A stretch of 64,000 nucleotides of DNA from Costus lasius (lineage: Eukaryota; Streptophyta; Magnoliopsida; Zingiberales; Costaceae): contig CM050453.2 of the NCBI GenBank assembly GCA_027563935.2, forward strand, positions 90,866,665 through 90,930,664, written 5' to 3'. Below, one piece after another: positions 1 through 11,648 of the stretch. A program made the position numbers and the translations under genes. Numbering within the stretch: the stretch's first letter is position 1; each line of letters starts with the position of its first letter. The notes beneath the pieces were generated by a model. The model saw only the letters and a program-made list of their open reading frames with translations. It was not told where the DNA came from and searched no databases.

Positions 1-590
1 TGCAAAAGCAATATCAATCTAAGAAGACGTGGTTTACTATCATTCTTCTGCATCAAGTATTTTACCGCTGTATGATCAGTGTATACCACAACCTTAGAAT
101 TAATCAAGTATGATATGAATTTATCAAAAGCAAAAACGATAACCAAAAGTTCTTTCTTAGTGGAAGTGTAATTTCTTTGTGTCTCATCCAAGGTCCTACT
201 GGCATAATAGATAACATAGGGATTTTTCTCTTTTCTTTGACCAAGGACTGCTCCTACTGCATAATCACTAGCGTCACACATAACCTCAAAGGGCAAACTC
301 CAGTCCGATGGCTCAATGATGGGCATTGATATCAAAGCCTTCTTCAATTCCTGAAAAGCAGACAAACATCCTTCATCAAAAGAAAATTTAACATCTTTAC
401 TAAGTAAATTTGTAAGTGGTCTAGTAAGTTTAGAGAAATCTTTAATGAATCATCGGTAAAATCCTGCATGACCTAAAAAGCTTCTGATCTCCTTGACTGT
501 AGTAGGTGGCTCCAACTTCTCAATCACTTCAACTTTGGTTTTGTCAACCTCCATCCCTCTCTCTGAAATTAAGTGTCCTAAAACTATTCC
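1..590 (-). pseudogene. RNase H / end of RT of element A, cut by the window edge
   Basis: Minus-strand translation in several frames gives the end of the RT thumb (F-Y-R-R-F-I-K-like) and the RNase H start ([11 protein letters not shown]), then T-D-H-T-A-V-K-Y-L. These are standard gypsy RNase H landmarks. The region is not a single open frame. It continues past position 1. Confidence 0.7.
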
Positions 591-1678
591 CTACTTAACT
601 ATGAAATGATATTTTTCCCAGTTAAGCACAAGATTAGTTTCTTCACACATCTGCAAAACTCGACATAAGTTAGCCAAACAATCATCAAAAGAAAAATCAT
701 ATACAGAAAAGTCATCCATAAAAACATCTATAAAATCCTCAATAAAGTCCGAAAATATAGCCATCATATACCTCTGAAAAGTACTAGGTGCATTACAAAA
801 TCCGAAAGGCATTCTCCTATAGGCAAAGGTACCATATGGGCAAGTGAAAGTGGTCTTATCTTGGTCATCAGGATGGATGGGAATTTGGAAAAATCCAGAA
901 TACCCATCTAAGACACAGAAGTAAGAATAATTAGCAAGCCTCTCAACCATCTGATTAATAAAAGGTAAGGGGAAGTGGTCTTTCCTAGTGGCTCCATTCA
1001 ATTTCCTATAGTCTATGCACATGCGCCAACTAGTTACTGTCCTAATAGGAATCATTCGTTATCTTTATTCTTCATAACAGTTACACCCCCCTTCTTAGGA
1101 ACACAATGAACAGGATTTACCCATTTACTGTCGGAGATATGATAGATAATACCTGCATCAAGTAATTTCAGAACCTCCTTCTTCACAACTTCTTTTATGG
1201 AGGGGTTAAGTCTCCTTTGAAAATCTACATGTGGCTTATATTCCTCTTCCATAAGAATTCTATGTATACAAAATAATGGATTAATTCCTTTTATGTCATC
1301 AATAGAGTACTCAGTTACCTTCGTATGAATCCTCAACTCCCTTAGAAGCAAATTTGTCTCCCTTTCATTAAGCTGAGCATCAACAATAACAGGGTAAGTA
1401 GAATTGGGTCCAAGAAATTCATAGAGAAGATTATTATGCAAAGATTTCAGTTTAGCTTTTGGGACTTTCTCTTCCTCATTCTCTTGATCATCACAAACAG
1501 TGCAGTCTAATAATTCATGAGTTTCAATATCAGAATTAAAAACAGAATCAGAATCAAATTTAGAATCATAATAAGCAAGCTCCTCAAACAAAGCATTAAG
1601 ACCATAAACATGGTCATCTACAATATGAATACTACAACAAGATCCAGTATAAGATGGTTTCTTCATGGATTCATTCAA
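591..1678 (-). pseudogene. Reverse transcriptase of element A (frameshifted)
   Basis: The upstream open frame (1052-1678) carries an acidic linker and the RT entry region (K-K-G-G-V-T-V). The next frame (591-1055) has the RT core, with R-M-C-I-D-Y-R-K-L-N, the P-F-G-F-C-N-A-P block and the catalytic F-M-D-D-F. The two frames overlap by four bases at 1052-1055, so one frameshift separates them. The F-x-D-D form of the active site is typical of Athila/Tat. The catalytic aspartates are preserved even though the polyprotein is broken. Confidence 0.85.
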
Positions 1679-1728
1679 ATCAAACTCAATTTTGTTATCA
1701 CTAATATTAAGAGTGAGTTTACCATTCT

Positions 1729-2265
1729 TTACATTAATAATAGCTCTGCTGTAGCCAAGAACGGTCTACCAAGTATGACAGGAATTTTGGCATCTTCCTC
1801 CATTTCTAAAACTACAAAATCCACTGGAACAAAATACTTACCAACCTGGATTGGAACATCCTCAAGAATCCCAACAGGATACTTAATTGAACGATCAGTG
1901 AGCTGCAAGGATATAGAAGTTGGTTTCGGCTCTCTTATGTCCAATTTCCAGCAAACAGATAAAGGCATTGGGCTTACATTAGCACCCAAATCACATAAGG
2001 CTCGGTCAAAAGTCATACTCCCAATCAAACAAGGAATAGAGAAGCTACCTGGATCCTTTAATTTTAGTGACAATTTGTTTTGAATGATAGCACTACACTT
2101 CTCAGTTAATGCCACAGTGTCATAATCTTCTATTTTCCTCTTGTTAGATAAAATTTCTTTTAAAAACTTAGCATAAGTGGGTATAGGTGGCCTATATGGA
2201 GCAGGTGAACTAGGTCTAGGAATATCAGACTGACATGGCTCATCACCTTTAGGTTCATCACCCAT
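1729..2265 (-). pseudogene. Aspartic protease domain of element A
   Basis: A 178-residue open frame. The retropepsin-like core contains a D-L-G-A motif where classical retropepsins have DTG/DSG, followed by N-V-S-P-M-P, and a flap-distal I-L-G-R-P-F motif near the end. This combination is characteristic of Athila/Tat polyproteins, in which the protease cuts Gag-Pol. The frame lies downstream of the gag coiled coil and upstream of RT in the element's direction. It is open by itself, but stops and frameshifts separate it from its neighbours. Confidence 0.8.
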
Positions 2266-2869
2266 ATGAGGTGACTAACTAGTGTAGGACTGCACATGTA
2301 CGGGTGGTGTTTCTAAGACTTTCTCACTGCTATGTTCAATGTTAGGCTCTTCCTCATCATCATCCTCAAGTTTACCCTTAGGTTCATCTAATTGTTTCCC
2401 ACTTCTAGTAATTATAGCATTACAATGTTCCCTAGGATTCAGTTCAGGTTTAGTAGGTAATTTCCCTAGTGGTATATAAGATGTGCTGGCTTGTTGTGCA
2501 ATTTATTTTTCTAAAATTTTATTATGGGCTGTTAAAGATCCAACCTAAGAAGTAAGCTGATTAATTGTATCCTTTTGCTGCATAATCTCATTCCTAAGTT
2601 ACTCAAATTTTTTATTTTGACTTGTTATGAATTGATTTTGATTTGTCATGAATTGATTTTGACTTGCCATAAATTTTTCAAGCATGAACTCTACACTAGA
2701 GTTCTGGGGTTGATTTTGATTTTATTGTCTCTGTTGGTATCCTCTATTCTTAACCTGTCCCCCTGTATTATTGTTACTCTTGCAAGATAAATTCGGATGA
2801 TTCCTCAATCCAGGGTTGTATGAACTAGAATAAGGGTCATTATTTCTACCTTGATTGTAACCCCCTTCA

Positions 2870-3830
2870 ACATTTACTTGTTCTATTCCCTGTCAGTAAT
2901 GACTTTACACTCTTCAGAGTAATGACCTTGGTTACCTCAGATATCACATATAGCAGAAGATGAAACTACAGTAGTTTGTATTTGAAAAGAATCAGATCTA
3001 TTACACAAAGAGTCTACCGTTTCATCCAAGGTGCGCTATCCATCATTCTCATTCTTACCATGTGGAGGACGACATATCACTCCTCTTTCAGTGGTCCACT
3101 GAATATGGTTCAAATCCATCTCCTCAATCAAAGTGAAAGCATTATCAATAGTCTTGTTCATGAGGGATCCTCCTGCAGCAGCATCAATAGTGAGGCGAGT
3201 GTTATATAGTAAACCATTTTTCCAAGCCATGGTGAGGGCACTTCCATTGTAATTCATTGAAACACTCCCAGGCCTCACTCAGCGACTCCTGTGCAAAACC
3301 GATGATCTGATTTCTCAACTGGATCGTTTTACTTGGTGGAAAGTATTTCATCAAGAAGGCATTTGAAAGTTGATCTCAGGTGGTGAATGTTCTGGTTGGT
3401 TATGAATGTAGCCAAGCACGCACTCAGTTCCTAAGAGAAAAAGGAAATAATCTGAGTTTCAAAGCCTCATTTGACATACCAATAATCTTTATAATATCAC
3501 AAAATTCAAGAAAAAGAGCAAGGTGTTGATTAGGATCCTCAAGTGGTGATCCTCCAAATTGATTCTGCTGGATCATAGATAAGAAAGATGGTTTTATTTC
3601 GAAGTTGTTAGCCTCAAACACCGGTCTAGCAATGCTAGAGTGTATCTCTTGTGGATTCGGCGCTGCATAGTCTCAAAGTGATTTTTTTTTCAGCCATGAT
3701 TAATTCTCCTCCCTTCTTCTCTTCAAATCTATGTTTATTGCGCAATCTCAAAGTTTTATTAATCTCAGGATCTAATGGAACTAGAGGTCCTGATCTAAGG
3801 GTCTTGCGCAAACACAAGTAGAGAGATCAA
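2870..3830 (-). pseudogene. gag of element A (broken)
   Basis: Minus-strand pieces at 3635-3817, 3424-3621 and 3036-3278 follow each other in the order expected for gag. They are followed by a zinc knuckle of the C-x2-C-x4-H-x4-C type at about 2890-2945, which contains a stop codon. The fragments lie in different frames, so the gene is frameshifted. Gag would form the retrotransposon particle and bind its RNA. The segment between the knuckle and the protease (2270-2870) reads as a low-complexity Q/N-rich tail followed by a predicted coiled coil ending in I-A-Q-Q-A. K and B retain that same coiled coil and join it to a different, acidic domain. Confidence 0.7.
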
Positions 3831-3976
3831 ATAAACTCAGAATTTGTAGAAATAGCAGAAAATAGAAATAAATCCCAGCTTCTGAAGATTCAAAATAAAT
3901 TAGCAAAAACGGAAAATAGAAAACAAAGCTTAGTCTAGCAATACTATCAATTTCTTCGATAATAACAAAACTACGG

Positions 3977-3994
3977 TCCCCGGCAACGGTGCCA
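3977..3994 (-). promoter_or_regulatory. Primer-binding site of element A
   Basis: The minus strand reads TGGCACCGTTGCCGGGGA, six bases inside the LTR. This matches the tRNA-Asp-like primer site common in Athila/Tat elements. The same site is present in K (50379-50396), B (60297-60314) and at the right edge (63916-63933). Confidence 0.85.
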
Positions 3995-4000
3995 AAAACT

Positions 4001-5873
4001 TATTGTGTCTGCAAGTGCACGGATACTCGTAGTAATAAAAGATATCGAACCACAGGGACCTACGTGTTAAGTACCGAATAGTTGTTTTTTTACTAGCTAT
4101 GTAAATCGAATACGACCTAAGCGAACAATCGGAAAGTATATGGGTTATCAGAGAGAAAAAGTTGGGACTAGGGTTTTATCCACCTTAATTTCTTATAACT
4201 GGACAGAAATAAATGTTTATCAATTTATTCTTAATATGATAAAGATAAAATTTACTTTTAAAGAAATTGTCTCGCTCTCGCGACAACAATTTAAAAAGAA
4301 TAACCCTCGCTCTCGCGACTAATTATTCAGTGTTTCACATAAGTAATCCTTGACAAAGAGATTTAAAAATCACTCTCGTGCATAACTCTCAGTGTCAATA
4401 TCTCAAATGAAACTAAATATTCTCATATCTTAGTTTCACAGTTTTGCTTAAGGGTTTCCAACAATCTAATACCTAATCTCTTAGCATATTTTCATGTCCA
4501 TCTCAATGATATTTCCTATATCAATTTATCAAGAAGGATTATACTTCAAAAATAAAGAATTAAGAACAAACCTAATCTCTCAGCGTAAGTTCCTAAATCA
4601 TAATTTTAGGGTTCCAAGTTTTGCAAATCACTTTTTTGTAAATATTACAAAACTCTAAAACATGTTGAAAAATTGAAACTTAGAAAAGATCAAAGACAAT
4701 AATCACTTAAGCAAAATTATCATATCAAGATTGTTCTGATGAAATAAAGATTATCCAGTCATTAAGAAATTAACGAGATTAATTCTTCATATCCGAAGGA
4801 AGAATTACGCTATTTAATCCCCATATCCCAAGGAAGAATTACGCTATCATGGTGGAAGACTTACTATAAGACAATGTTTTAGAGAAATCAGAAATCAAGA
4901 AGGTGTGACTTACTGTATATAGAGCTGTAATAAAATTATAGCCCATAATTTCCTTTTTGCAAACGCGATGAATAGTGGCGGTGCCCACACTTTTGTTGAT
5001 TTCTCCTTCCTCTGAACTCCTTTCGTTCTGGAACTTCTGGTGTGTGTTCTCCTTCCTCAACCGCAGCTTCCTTACAAATTTCGTCACAGATGATGGTCTA
5101 TACGTTTCTCAGCGACAAACCCTAGTGTGGTGGCAAACTCGTCAATTTCTCTCCGAATCATGGATCAAAATTGGGGCTTACTGCTCTGAGATCTTCGCCT
5201 CTTCTTATAGATCACTCCACTTCTTTCGGTTTTTGAAATAGTGGTCTAAATCGCCCGGAATCATCGTCGCAAAAATCAGCTACAGGAACTCCAAAAGAAT
5301 CGGGCAAACACGGCCACCTAAGTTAGAATTACGGCCCGTGAAGAAACTTACGGCAGTGCTGTAATTTCTTCTAAGAAAAAATTTGGAAGAATTACAGGCT
5401 GTAATGAAAAGCACGGTAGTGCCGTGTTTTATCCTTCATACTTCAAATCTGATTTGACAAGATTACGACCGTCATAATATTATGGCCGTGCAATAATTAC
5501 CTCTGGATAAAAATCTTCTAAAATTATAGTAGAGGAAAATAATCATGGTAGTGCTGTGGTTTATTCTGTAAGTCCAGTAAAATTACGGCCCGTAATTAAA
5601 ATTACGGCCTTGCCTTAATTTCATGGAAAACTTTGATTGGCTTGAAATTTATCGTGTAATCTCCTCTTGATGATTAGGATTCATCTATGTACTCAGATTG
5701 CTTGAAAATCCATCAAAATGATGCCTTTTTACATGAAATTGATCAAAAACTAGAAAAAGTATAGATTCCGAAATATTTGACAAATAAGACGTAAAAATAA
5801 GCAAAAGAGCATGAATATGACTCAAAAGACTAAATAATTAATACAAAATATACTATAGATTTTTGAGTCATCA
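4001..5873 (-). repeat. 5' LTR of element A
   Basis: About 1.87 kb. On the minus strand it starts TGATGACTCAAAAATC and ends beside the primer site. The right-hand sequence is related to the LTRs of K (44547-46398, 50403-52246) and B (60321-61940): all share a block starting near 'gttgatttctcc' and the segment 'gcaagtgcacggatac' by the primer site. The terminal dinucleotide next to the primer site reads TA on the plus strand, where K and B have TG, so it is probably mutated. Positions 5320-5630 hold a cluster of CGG palindromes, for example TTACGGCAGTGCTGTAA at 5348. Confidence 0.85.
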
Positions 5874-6390
5874 GAGATGGCCCCACAAACTATCGGAGCT
5901 AGGCGACTCAGAGCGTCCAGCATAATATTCAACTTGCCCGGCTTATGCTGCCAAGTAATATCGAATTCAGCAAGGAGGTCTTGCCACCTCGCCTGCCATG
6001 CCAACAACCTCAGTTGGGTCGAGAAGAAGGTGTTCGCCGCATTGTCAGTGCGCACGTCGAATGGGTTGCCGAGTAGATAGATCCTCCTTGCGTGGAGGCA
6101 GTGGACCACTGCGAGAAGCTCCTTCACGTGTACAGTGTACCTTTGCTATGTAGGATTCAACTTCCTGCTTTCGAATGCTATGGGGTGCTTCTCTTGCACC
6201 AGGACTCCGCCAATTGCTCGGTCGGAGGCGTCCAAGTGCACTTCAAAGGGTAACATGAAGTCGGGCAAAGCCAACACCGGCTCCTTTGAGAGTCTCAGTT
6301 TCAGGTCTCCGAAAGCATGTTGTTGCTCCCACCCCCATTTCCAGGGCACATCCTTCTTCAGTAGGTCTAAGAGGGGGGCTGCGAGTTTGG
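5874..6390 (-). pseudogene. RNase H fragment of element F
   Basis: Minus-strand reading has the L-L-K-K-D-like connector, E-V-H-L-D-A-S-D-R-A-I-G-G-V-L, the region of R-Y-T-V-H-x-K-E, and T-D-N-A-A-N, all RNase H landmarks. An in-frame stop (6146-6148) separates two open stretches (6146-6349 and 5874-6127). The last recognisable residues, near L-D-A-L-S-R-L, mark the end of RNase H just before element A. The right side stops at the AGTAT target duplication of C. Confidence 0.85.
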
Positions 6391-6395
6391 AGTAT
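6391..6395. repeat. Target-site duplication of C, left copy (AGTAT)
   Basis: Directly matches 13226-13230. Together they define the ends of element C and show it inserted into the RT/RNase H connector of F. Confidence 0.9.
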
Positions 6396-6529
6396 TGACG
6401 GAGTTATTTAGCCATCTTGGGTGCCCCCATAACTGTTGAAGACACATGGGAATGCCCCCCAGGACCTGAGGAAGACACTCAAAAATTTTCAGCCTAAACA
6501 GAGGTTCTTGCCAATTTTCAGCCCCAAAT

Positions 6530-7035
6530 TACGGCCCATGATGGAAATTATGGCACTGCCGTAAAATCTGCTGCCCTGGGTTCCGAGGCTTCTGTCGACT
6601 CTTAGACTAATATTACGGCCCGTAATCCATATTACGACCTTGCCCTAAAAGCTACTCCGAGCCCAGAACTTTCTGTCGACTTTTCGACCTATATTACGGC
6701 CCGTAATCTAAATTACAGCTCTGCCGTAAAAGTTGCTCCGAGCCCAGAACTTTCTATCGACTTTCAGGCCAAAATTATGGCCCGTTATTAGAATTATGGC
6801 ATTGCTGTAAAAGCTGCTCCGAGCCCAGAACTTTCTACCAGTTTTCAGCCCGGCATTACGGCCCGTAATGCAAAATATGGCCCCACCGTAAAAGCTACCC
6901 CGAGCTCTGAATTTTTTGATAATTTTCCGCCCACAGTTACGGCCCACATTGCAAAATATGGCTCTGCCGTAGAAGACTGCTAGTTTTCTGCTCAACATTG
7001 TGGCCCGTAATAAAAATTACAGCACTGCCGTAATT
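6530..7035 (+). repeat. 81-bp tandem palindromic array in the 5' LTR of C
   Basis: Units of about 81 bp each contain an 'attacggcccgtaat' palindrome, a second half such as 'ctgccgtaaaagctgc' and a spacer 'cgagcccagaactttct'. Around six degenerate units are visible. The matching array in the 3' LTR is better conserved. Confidence 0.85.
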
Positions 7036-7523
7036 TGTCCCAAAATGCAAGAAGGTTCCGTTTAGCCCGTCGTTCGATGCTCATAGTGTTCCTCAAACCC
7101 ACCTGTTCGTTATGTGGGCATGGTGAGCCCTTCTTTAATCTCAACGGCATCCATCCAACCAATTCCCATGGCGCCCCTTCCCCGAGGACCACCTCAAGAG
7201 CCGCCAACAGACCGCTACTATAACCGAGTTCTGAACTCGGCCCAGGACACTGCCAACAACTTACAGAGCCATCCCACGATCAGCAAGCCTGCTATTTCGC
7301 TGTGGTCTATTTGTAGATGGTTTAGCACGCTACTCGGCCTGGACAATGGCCCGCGAAGAAAGCCCATGCGCGAGCCTTCCCCCGAAGATTCCCTGCAAGA
7401 TTAGTTAGCATCTCCTTTTAGTTTGTTAGATGGCATCTTGACCTTCTTTTAAGCGGTTAAGGGTAGTTGGCTTCTCCAACTACCCTCATGTGATTCCCAT
7501 GTGCCACCCCTCCCCTCTTGTTC

Positions 7524-7530
7524 TATAAAA
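7524..7530 (+). promoter_or_regulatory. TATA box of the C 5' LTR
   Basis: TATAAAA inside 'gttctataaaagagggctgag'. The identical context recurs in the 3' LTR at 12779. It is a plausible core promoter, about 390 bp before the LTR end. Confidence 0.6.
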
Positions 7531-7915
7531 GAGGGCTGAGGACCTCCTCCATTCTCAGTTATCGCTATAGTAGACGCTCTCCTCCACGCAAGAGCCTAGG
7601 TCTAGTGTAACTCCAGCGTTCTTCGCTGCCGTTCTTTGCAATTCAATCAAAACACCCAGAGAACCCCCACCGGGCTTCGGGTCCTTTCCAAGCTTCTTGC
7701 ATCCTCATTTCTGGTTGTGTTTAGGACGAACGGTGTTCCCCCTTGCAGCATCGTGAAGAGCTTGTGCGCGCGTGCTAAGTTTTAAAAGTTGGCCCCTCGA
7801 TTTAGGTGAGTAGTTTCCCTCGTCTCAAGACTCTCACGGTTTCCGCATCATAGTTTCCACCTCCTTAGAGTACTGAACTAAGGACCTCCCCTTCCATAGT
7901 TTTGTTGTGTCAATT

Positions 7916-7929
7916 TTGGTATCAGAGCA
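7916..7929 (+). promoter_or_regulatory. Primer-binding site of C (tRNA-Met type)
   Basis: TTGGTATCAGAGCA lies three bases after the LTR end. TGGTATCAGAGC is the standard primer site complementary to the plant initiator tRNA-Met. Confidence 0.9.
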
Positions 7930-7991
7930 GGTTGGAGCTAACTCTTGTCTAGCCCACCAAGGGCCGACCCTCTCTTAGCGCTCCTCCCCCA

Positions 7992-8957
7992 TTGGCTCCG
8001 CTCCATATGCATGCCAACGAGTCCCCCTACTTTGACCCTTTTGGCAATGAGTCCACATGGGCTGAGGATGTCAAACCCCCCCCCCCCCCCCATCGTCCCA
8101 TTCCACGTACCTGCGTGGATGATGAGATTCGCCGGCTCACGCGCGTTGACCAGCCGATCTTTAATGACAACTTGGACCCCCGTGACTTCCTCGATTGGGC
8201 CGCCGCTGTCGATAATTATTTCGAGTGGAGTGCCATGTCCGACCACCGTAAGGTCAGTTACGTTCATCTCCTACTCACCGGCTCTGCTCGGCTGTATTGG
8301 ACGAACATGGAACGTCAATTGGTTGACCAGCGTCTTCCCCCCATCACCCGATGGGAGGATATGTTCTACCGCCTTAAGGAGAAGTATGTGCCTTCTACAT
8401 ACCATCAGCGTCTTCTTGATTCATACAGCGTTATTACCCAGGGATCCGACTCCATCGACCGGTACCACACTCACTTCGACGAGCTCGGCATCCGCTGTAA
8501 CCATAAGGAGGACCCCACGTTCACCCTTTCCCACTTCCGGAATGGCCTCCACGAGGAGATTCGGTGCACACTACCCACCTACGGTCTAGACACGATCATC
8601 CTTGTACCCCATCACACTTGTGAGGTCAAGCAAGACCTTCACTCTCGCGTCCATTACACCGAGTCCCTGCCGGTGCACCGACCCATTTATGCCCCTCCGG
8701 CGCCCGCCTAGCCCCCTCGCCTCGAGGCTCCACCACATCTTGCCCATGTCGGCCCTCGCCAACCACCCAGAGATGCACCCCCCCCCCCCCCCCAAGGCCC
8801 CTCGCCCTCGGCTGACTTGGGACGGAAGGGTAAAGCCCTTCTCGCCGCCGTACCACCTGGCCCTTGCCGCCACTACGGTCAAACTGGTCACTTTAACAAG
8901 GATTGCCCACGTCGATCCTTGCACATCGCACCCGAGTGATGCACATCTCAGCCCTCC
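7992..8957 (+). pseudogene. gag of element C with two in-frame stops
   Basis: The open frame 7992-8711 carries the capsid-type region (D-P-R-D-F-L-D-W near the start and R-W-E-D-M-F, Y-H-Q-R-L-L-D-S-Y later), as in chromovirus gag. The same frame continues after a TAG at 8709 through a proline-rich stretch to a degenerate zinc knuckle (8865-8910: H-Y-G-Q-T-G-H-F-N-K-D-C, second cysteine replaced). A TGA then lies at about 8937. No frameshift is needed to pass into the protease. The first clear ATG is at 8007; the region before it has TTG where a start might once have been. Two 16-base C runs (8076-8091 and 8778-8793) lie inside. Confidence 0.8.
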
Positions 8958-10391
8958 ATGGCTCACACACCTCAACCCCACTCCCCTCGCGGCCCGCCTG
9001 TGGCCCAAGAGGTTGAGCCCCAATGTTACTCGGACGATGAGATGAGCCCACGACCCACCATGGTGGTTGTGCGCTGCACCCTTGTCCATTCACCCCGTCC
9101 GTTCGATTGGAAGCACATGAGCATCTTCTACACTTACATTAAGTGTAACAAACACTCGTGCAAGATCGTGATCGATGGAGGTAGCAGCCTCAACGTCGTG
9201 TCGCGATGTGCGATCACCCATTTCAGTCTCCCCATGGAACCACACCCCAAGCCGTACTCGATTGCTTGGGTCGATGCCACTAGCCTCCCCGTCTCTCACC
9301 ACTGCCAAGTCCCTATCTATTTCGAAGACGACAATGACAAGGTGTGGTGCGACGTCACCTCCATGGATGTCGCCCATGTCCTCCTCGGCCGCCTATGGCT
9401 CTATGACTGCAACATCATCCACTATAGACGCTCCAACACTTACGTCTTCCAGCACGGGGGTGTAAAAATCTTCTTGACTCCGGCTACGCCTAAGGAGCTG
9501 CGTGCCTCCACCTCCAAAGGCCTCATCACTCCCACTCAGCCGGCCCCACCGGCTCCCAAACTGATTGCCCTCGTGCGTCCCAATTCCCTTATCCACGAGG
9601 CCCATGAGACCAAGGTGGTTTACGCACTCATGGTCTGTGAGGTTTCCTGCAATCCTCCCCCTCTGGCACCTGCGGTGCCTAGGAAAGTCGCAGCCCTCTT
9701 GACTGAGTTTTCAAACATCCCCCTCGTCGACCTTCCGACCGGACTCCCACCGGATCGTGACATCCAGCATGTCATTGATCATGTCCCCAGGGAATCTTTG
9801 CCCAACTTGCCTGACCACCGCCTCAACCCGATTGAGCACACGAAGCTCAAGAGGCAAGTCGATGACCTCCTTGCCAAAGGCTTCATCCGTGAAAGCCTTA
9901 GCCCCTACGCTGTCCCTGCCCTTCTTACCCCCAAGAAGGATGGTTCATGGTGGATGTGCATTGATTGCCGGGCAATCAATCACATCACTGTCAAGTACCG
10001 GTTTCCCATCCTGCGACGGGATGACATGCTTGACCTCATTTCTGAGTCATGTTGGTTTAGTAAGCTTGACCTTCAGAGCGGCTACCACCAAGTCCGCATC
10101 CGCGAAGGGGACGAGTGGAAGACGGCATTCAAGACGAAGGACGGATTCTACGAGTGGCTTATGATGCCTTTCGGCCTCACCAATGCCCCGTCCACCTTCA
10201 TGCATCTTATGAGTCAGGTTCTCCGGCCATACATGGGGAAATTTTTGGTCATCTACTTCGACGACATACTCATATATAGCCGCACCCGTGACCAACATCT
10301 TGAGCATCTCTGCTTGACATTTGTCATCCTACGAAAGAAACACTTGTTCCTTAACGCGAAGAAGTGTGCCTTCTTGACTACTCAGGTTTAG
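8958..10391 (+). pseudogene. Protease and reverse transcriptase of element C
   Basis: A 477-residue open frame. Residues about 55-160 are a retropepsin-like domain with I-D-G-G-S-S-L-N as active-site loop and L-L-G-R-L-W near its end. After a linker, residues about 280-470 are RT, with M-C-I-D-C-R-A-I-N, F-S-K-L-D-L-Q-S-G-Y-H-Q-V-R and catalytic Y-F-D-D. The catalytic residues are retained. The frame ends at a TAG (10389-10391) after which RNase H continues in the same frame, so that stop is a single nonsense mutation. The polyprotein would make cDNA for the element. Confidence 0.88.
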
Positions 10392-11190
10392 TTCCTAAGT
10401 TTCATAGTCTCCGACCAAGGCCTCATGGTCGACCTTGCCAAGATTGATGTCATTCGCCAATGGCACGAACCTGAAACCGTTACCGAGGTCTGCAGTTTTC
10501 TTGGCCTAGCAACCTTCTATCGTTGGTTCATCAAAGGGTTCAGCACCATCGCTACCCCTATGATCGCGTGCACTAAGCACGAAGAGTTTGCTTGGACCCT
10601 TGCGGCGAGATGTGCTTTCCTCGCCCTTAAGGACATTATGACCTCTGCACCTGCCCTTAGACTTCCTGACTTTTCTAAGGTTTTTGAGGTCGCCTGTGAT
10701 GCCTCTGGTACGGGCATCGGCAGCACCCTTGGCCAAGAGGGCCACCCGTCACCTTCTTCAGTGAAAAGATAAATGAAGTACGCGAGCGTTACTCCACGTA
10801 TGATAAGGAGTTTTACACAATTGTCCAATCACTTAGGCAATGGCGTCACAACTACCTCCATACGGAGTTTATCCTCTATAGTGACCACCAGGCCCTCTTG
10901 TTCCTCAACGCCCAGAAGAAGCTCGCCCCTCGCCATGCGAAGTGGGTCGAGTTCCTTCAACAGTATACCTTCGTGATCACCCACAAGGCGGGCAAGGAGA
11001 ATGTGGTAGTCGATGCTCTCAGTCGCATCCGTTCTCTTTTATGCGTTTTGACTACCTCTATCCCCGCCTTAGACCACATACGCGACGAATATGCCAAGTG
11101 CCCTGACTTCAGGTCCGTTTATGCGAGCCTTCTCACTACCGACCCTCCGGACCTCCCATACCTCTTCATTGCGCATACACCTCGTAAATG
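10392..11190 (+). pseudogene. RT end and RNase H of element C
   Basis: From 10392 to 10772 the frame is that of the RT frame. It contains the connector (F-L-G-L-A-T-F-Y-R-W-F-I) and the RNase H start E-V-A-C-D-A-S-G-T-G-I-G. A frameshift near 10750 moves the rest to the frame of 10898-11191, which has the R-H-A-K-W-V-E-F-L and V-D-A-L-S-R-I motifs that close RNase H. The TG-rich break is short, so one small indel may explain it. Confidence 0.82.
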
Positions 11191-11648
11191 AACTTCACTC
11201 CGGCGATGCCACTAGGCACCACGGCCGCGATAAGACCCTCGCCTTAGCCAAAGATCATTTCTTCTAGCCCACTCTTCGTAAAGATGTTGATAGGGTCGTC
11301 CGCCACTGTGGCACGTGTTAATGTGCCAAGCCACATCCACCCAACACCAGTATGTACACACCCCTTCCGGTCCCACAGGGCCCATGGCTCGAGATAAGCA
11401 TGGACTTCGTCCTTGGCTTGCCCCACACGGCTTCATGCCACGACTCCATTCTCGTTGTCGTGGACCACTTCTCCAAAATGGCACACTTCGTGCCATGTTC
11501 CAAAACAGCCGATGCCTCCCACATCGCACGCCTCGTTGTCAAGGAGATTGTACGCCTCCATGGCCTTCCCCTCACCATCGTGTCCGATCGTGACAATAGA
11601 TTCGTGAGTCACTTTTGGAAATCTCTTTAGGCCCTCCTCGGTACCACC
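11191..11648 (+). pseudogene. Integrase of element C, C-terminus deleted
   Basis: A zinc-finger remnant (R-H-C-G-T-C near 11300) is followed by the integrase core: [24 protein letters not shown] and [12 protein letters not shown]. These hold the first two catalytic aspartates of the D,D35E triad. The sequence stops after A-L-L-G-T-T-W at 11648 and runs straight into LTR sequence. The third catalytic residue, the C-terminal domain and any chromodomain are missing. Confidence 0.85.

Larger units (their letters stand above)
1..5873 (-). mobile_element. Element A: Athila/Tat-type Ty3/gypsy retrotransposon, 3' part outside the window
   Basis: The element runs right to left: 5' LTR (4001-5873), primer site, gag, protease, RT and RNase H, with integrase and the 3' LTR beyond position 1. 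The tRNA-Asp-like primer site, the D-L-G-A protease motif and the F-M-D-D-F RT motif point to the Athila/Tat group. It interrupts element F: minus-strand RNase H of F begins directly at 5874, and the putative 5-bp target duplication at that end is GAGAT (5874-5878). Its partner is outside the window. Several stops and frameshifts make it non-functional as it stands. Confidence 0.9.
6396..7912 (+). repeat. 5' LTR of element C
   Basis: 1517 bp, from TGACGGAGTTATTTAG to TTGTTGTGTCA. It contains an 81-bp tandem array with CGG palindromes (about 6530-7035), a TATA box at 7524 and the shared block also seen at 12239-13225. It lies directly against the AGTAT duplication on the left and a tRNA-Met primer site on the right. 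Confidence 0.9.

Noticed and set aside
1517..2083. 188-codon plus frame
   Set aside because: Antisense of the protease region of element A, which has clear motifs on the minus strand.
6530..7035. Regularly spaced palindromic repeats resembling a CRISPR array
   Set aside because: They are degenerate, contiguous 81-bp units without unique spacers, within a plant LTR. No cas genes.
8586..9089. 167-codon minus frame across C gag-pol
   Set aside because: Shadow of the GC-rich plus-strand gag/protease; glycine/arginine-rich without domain.
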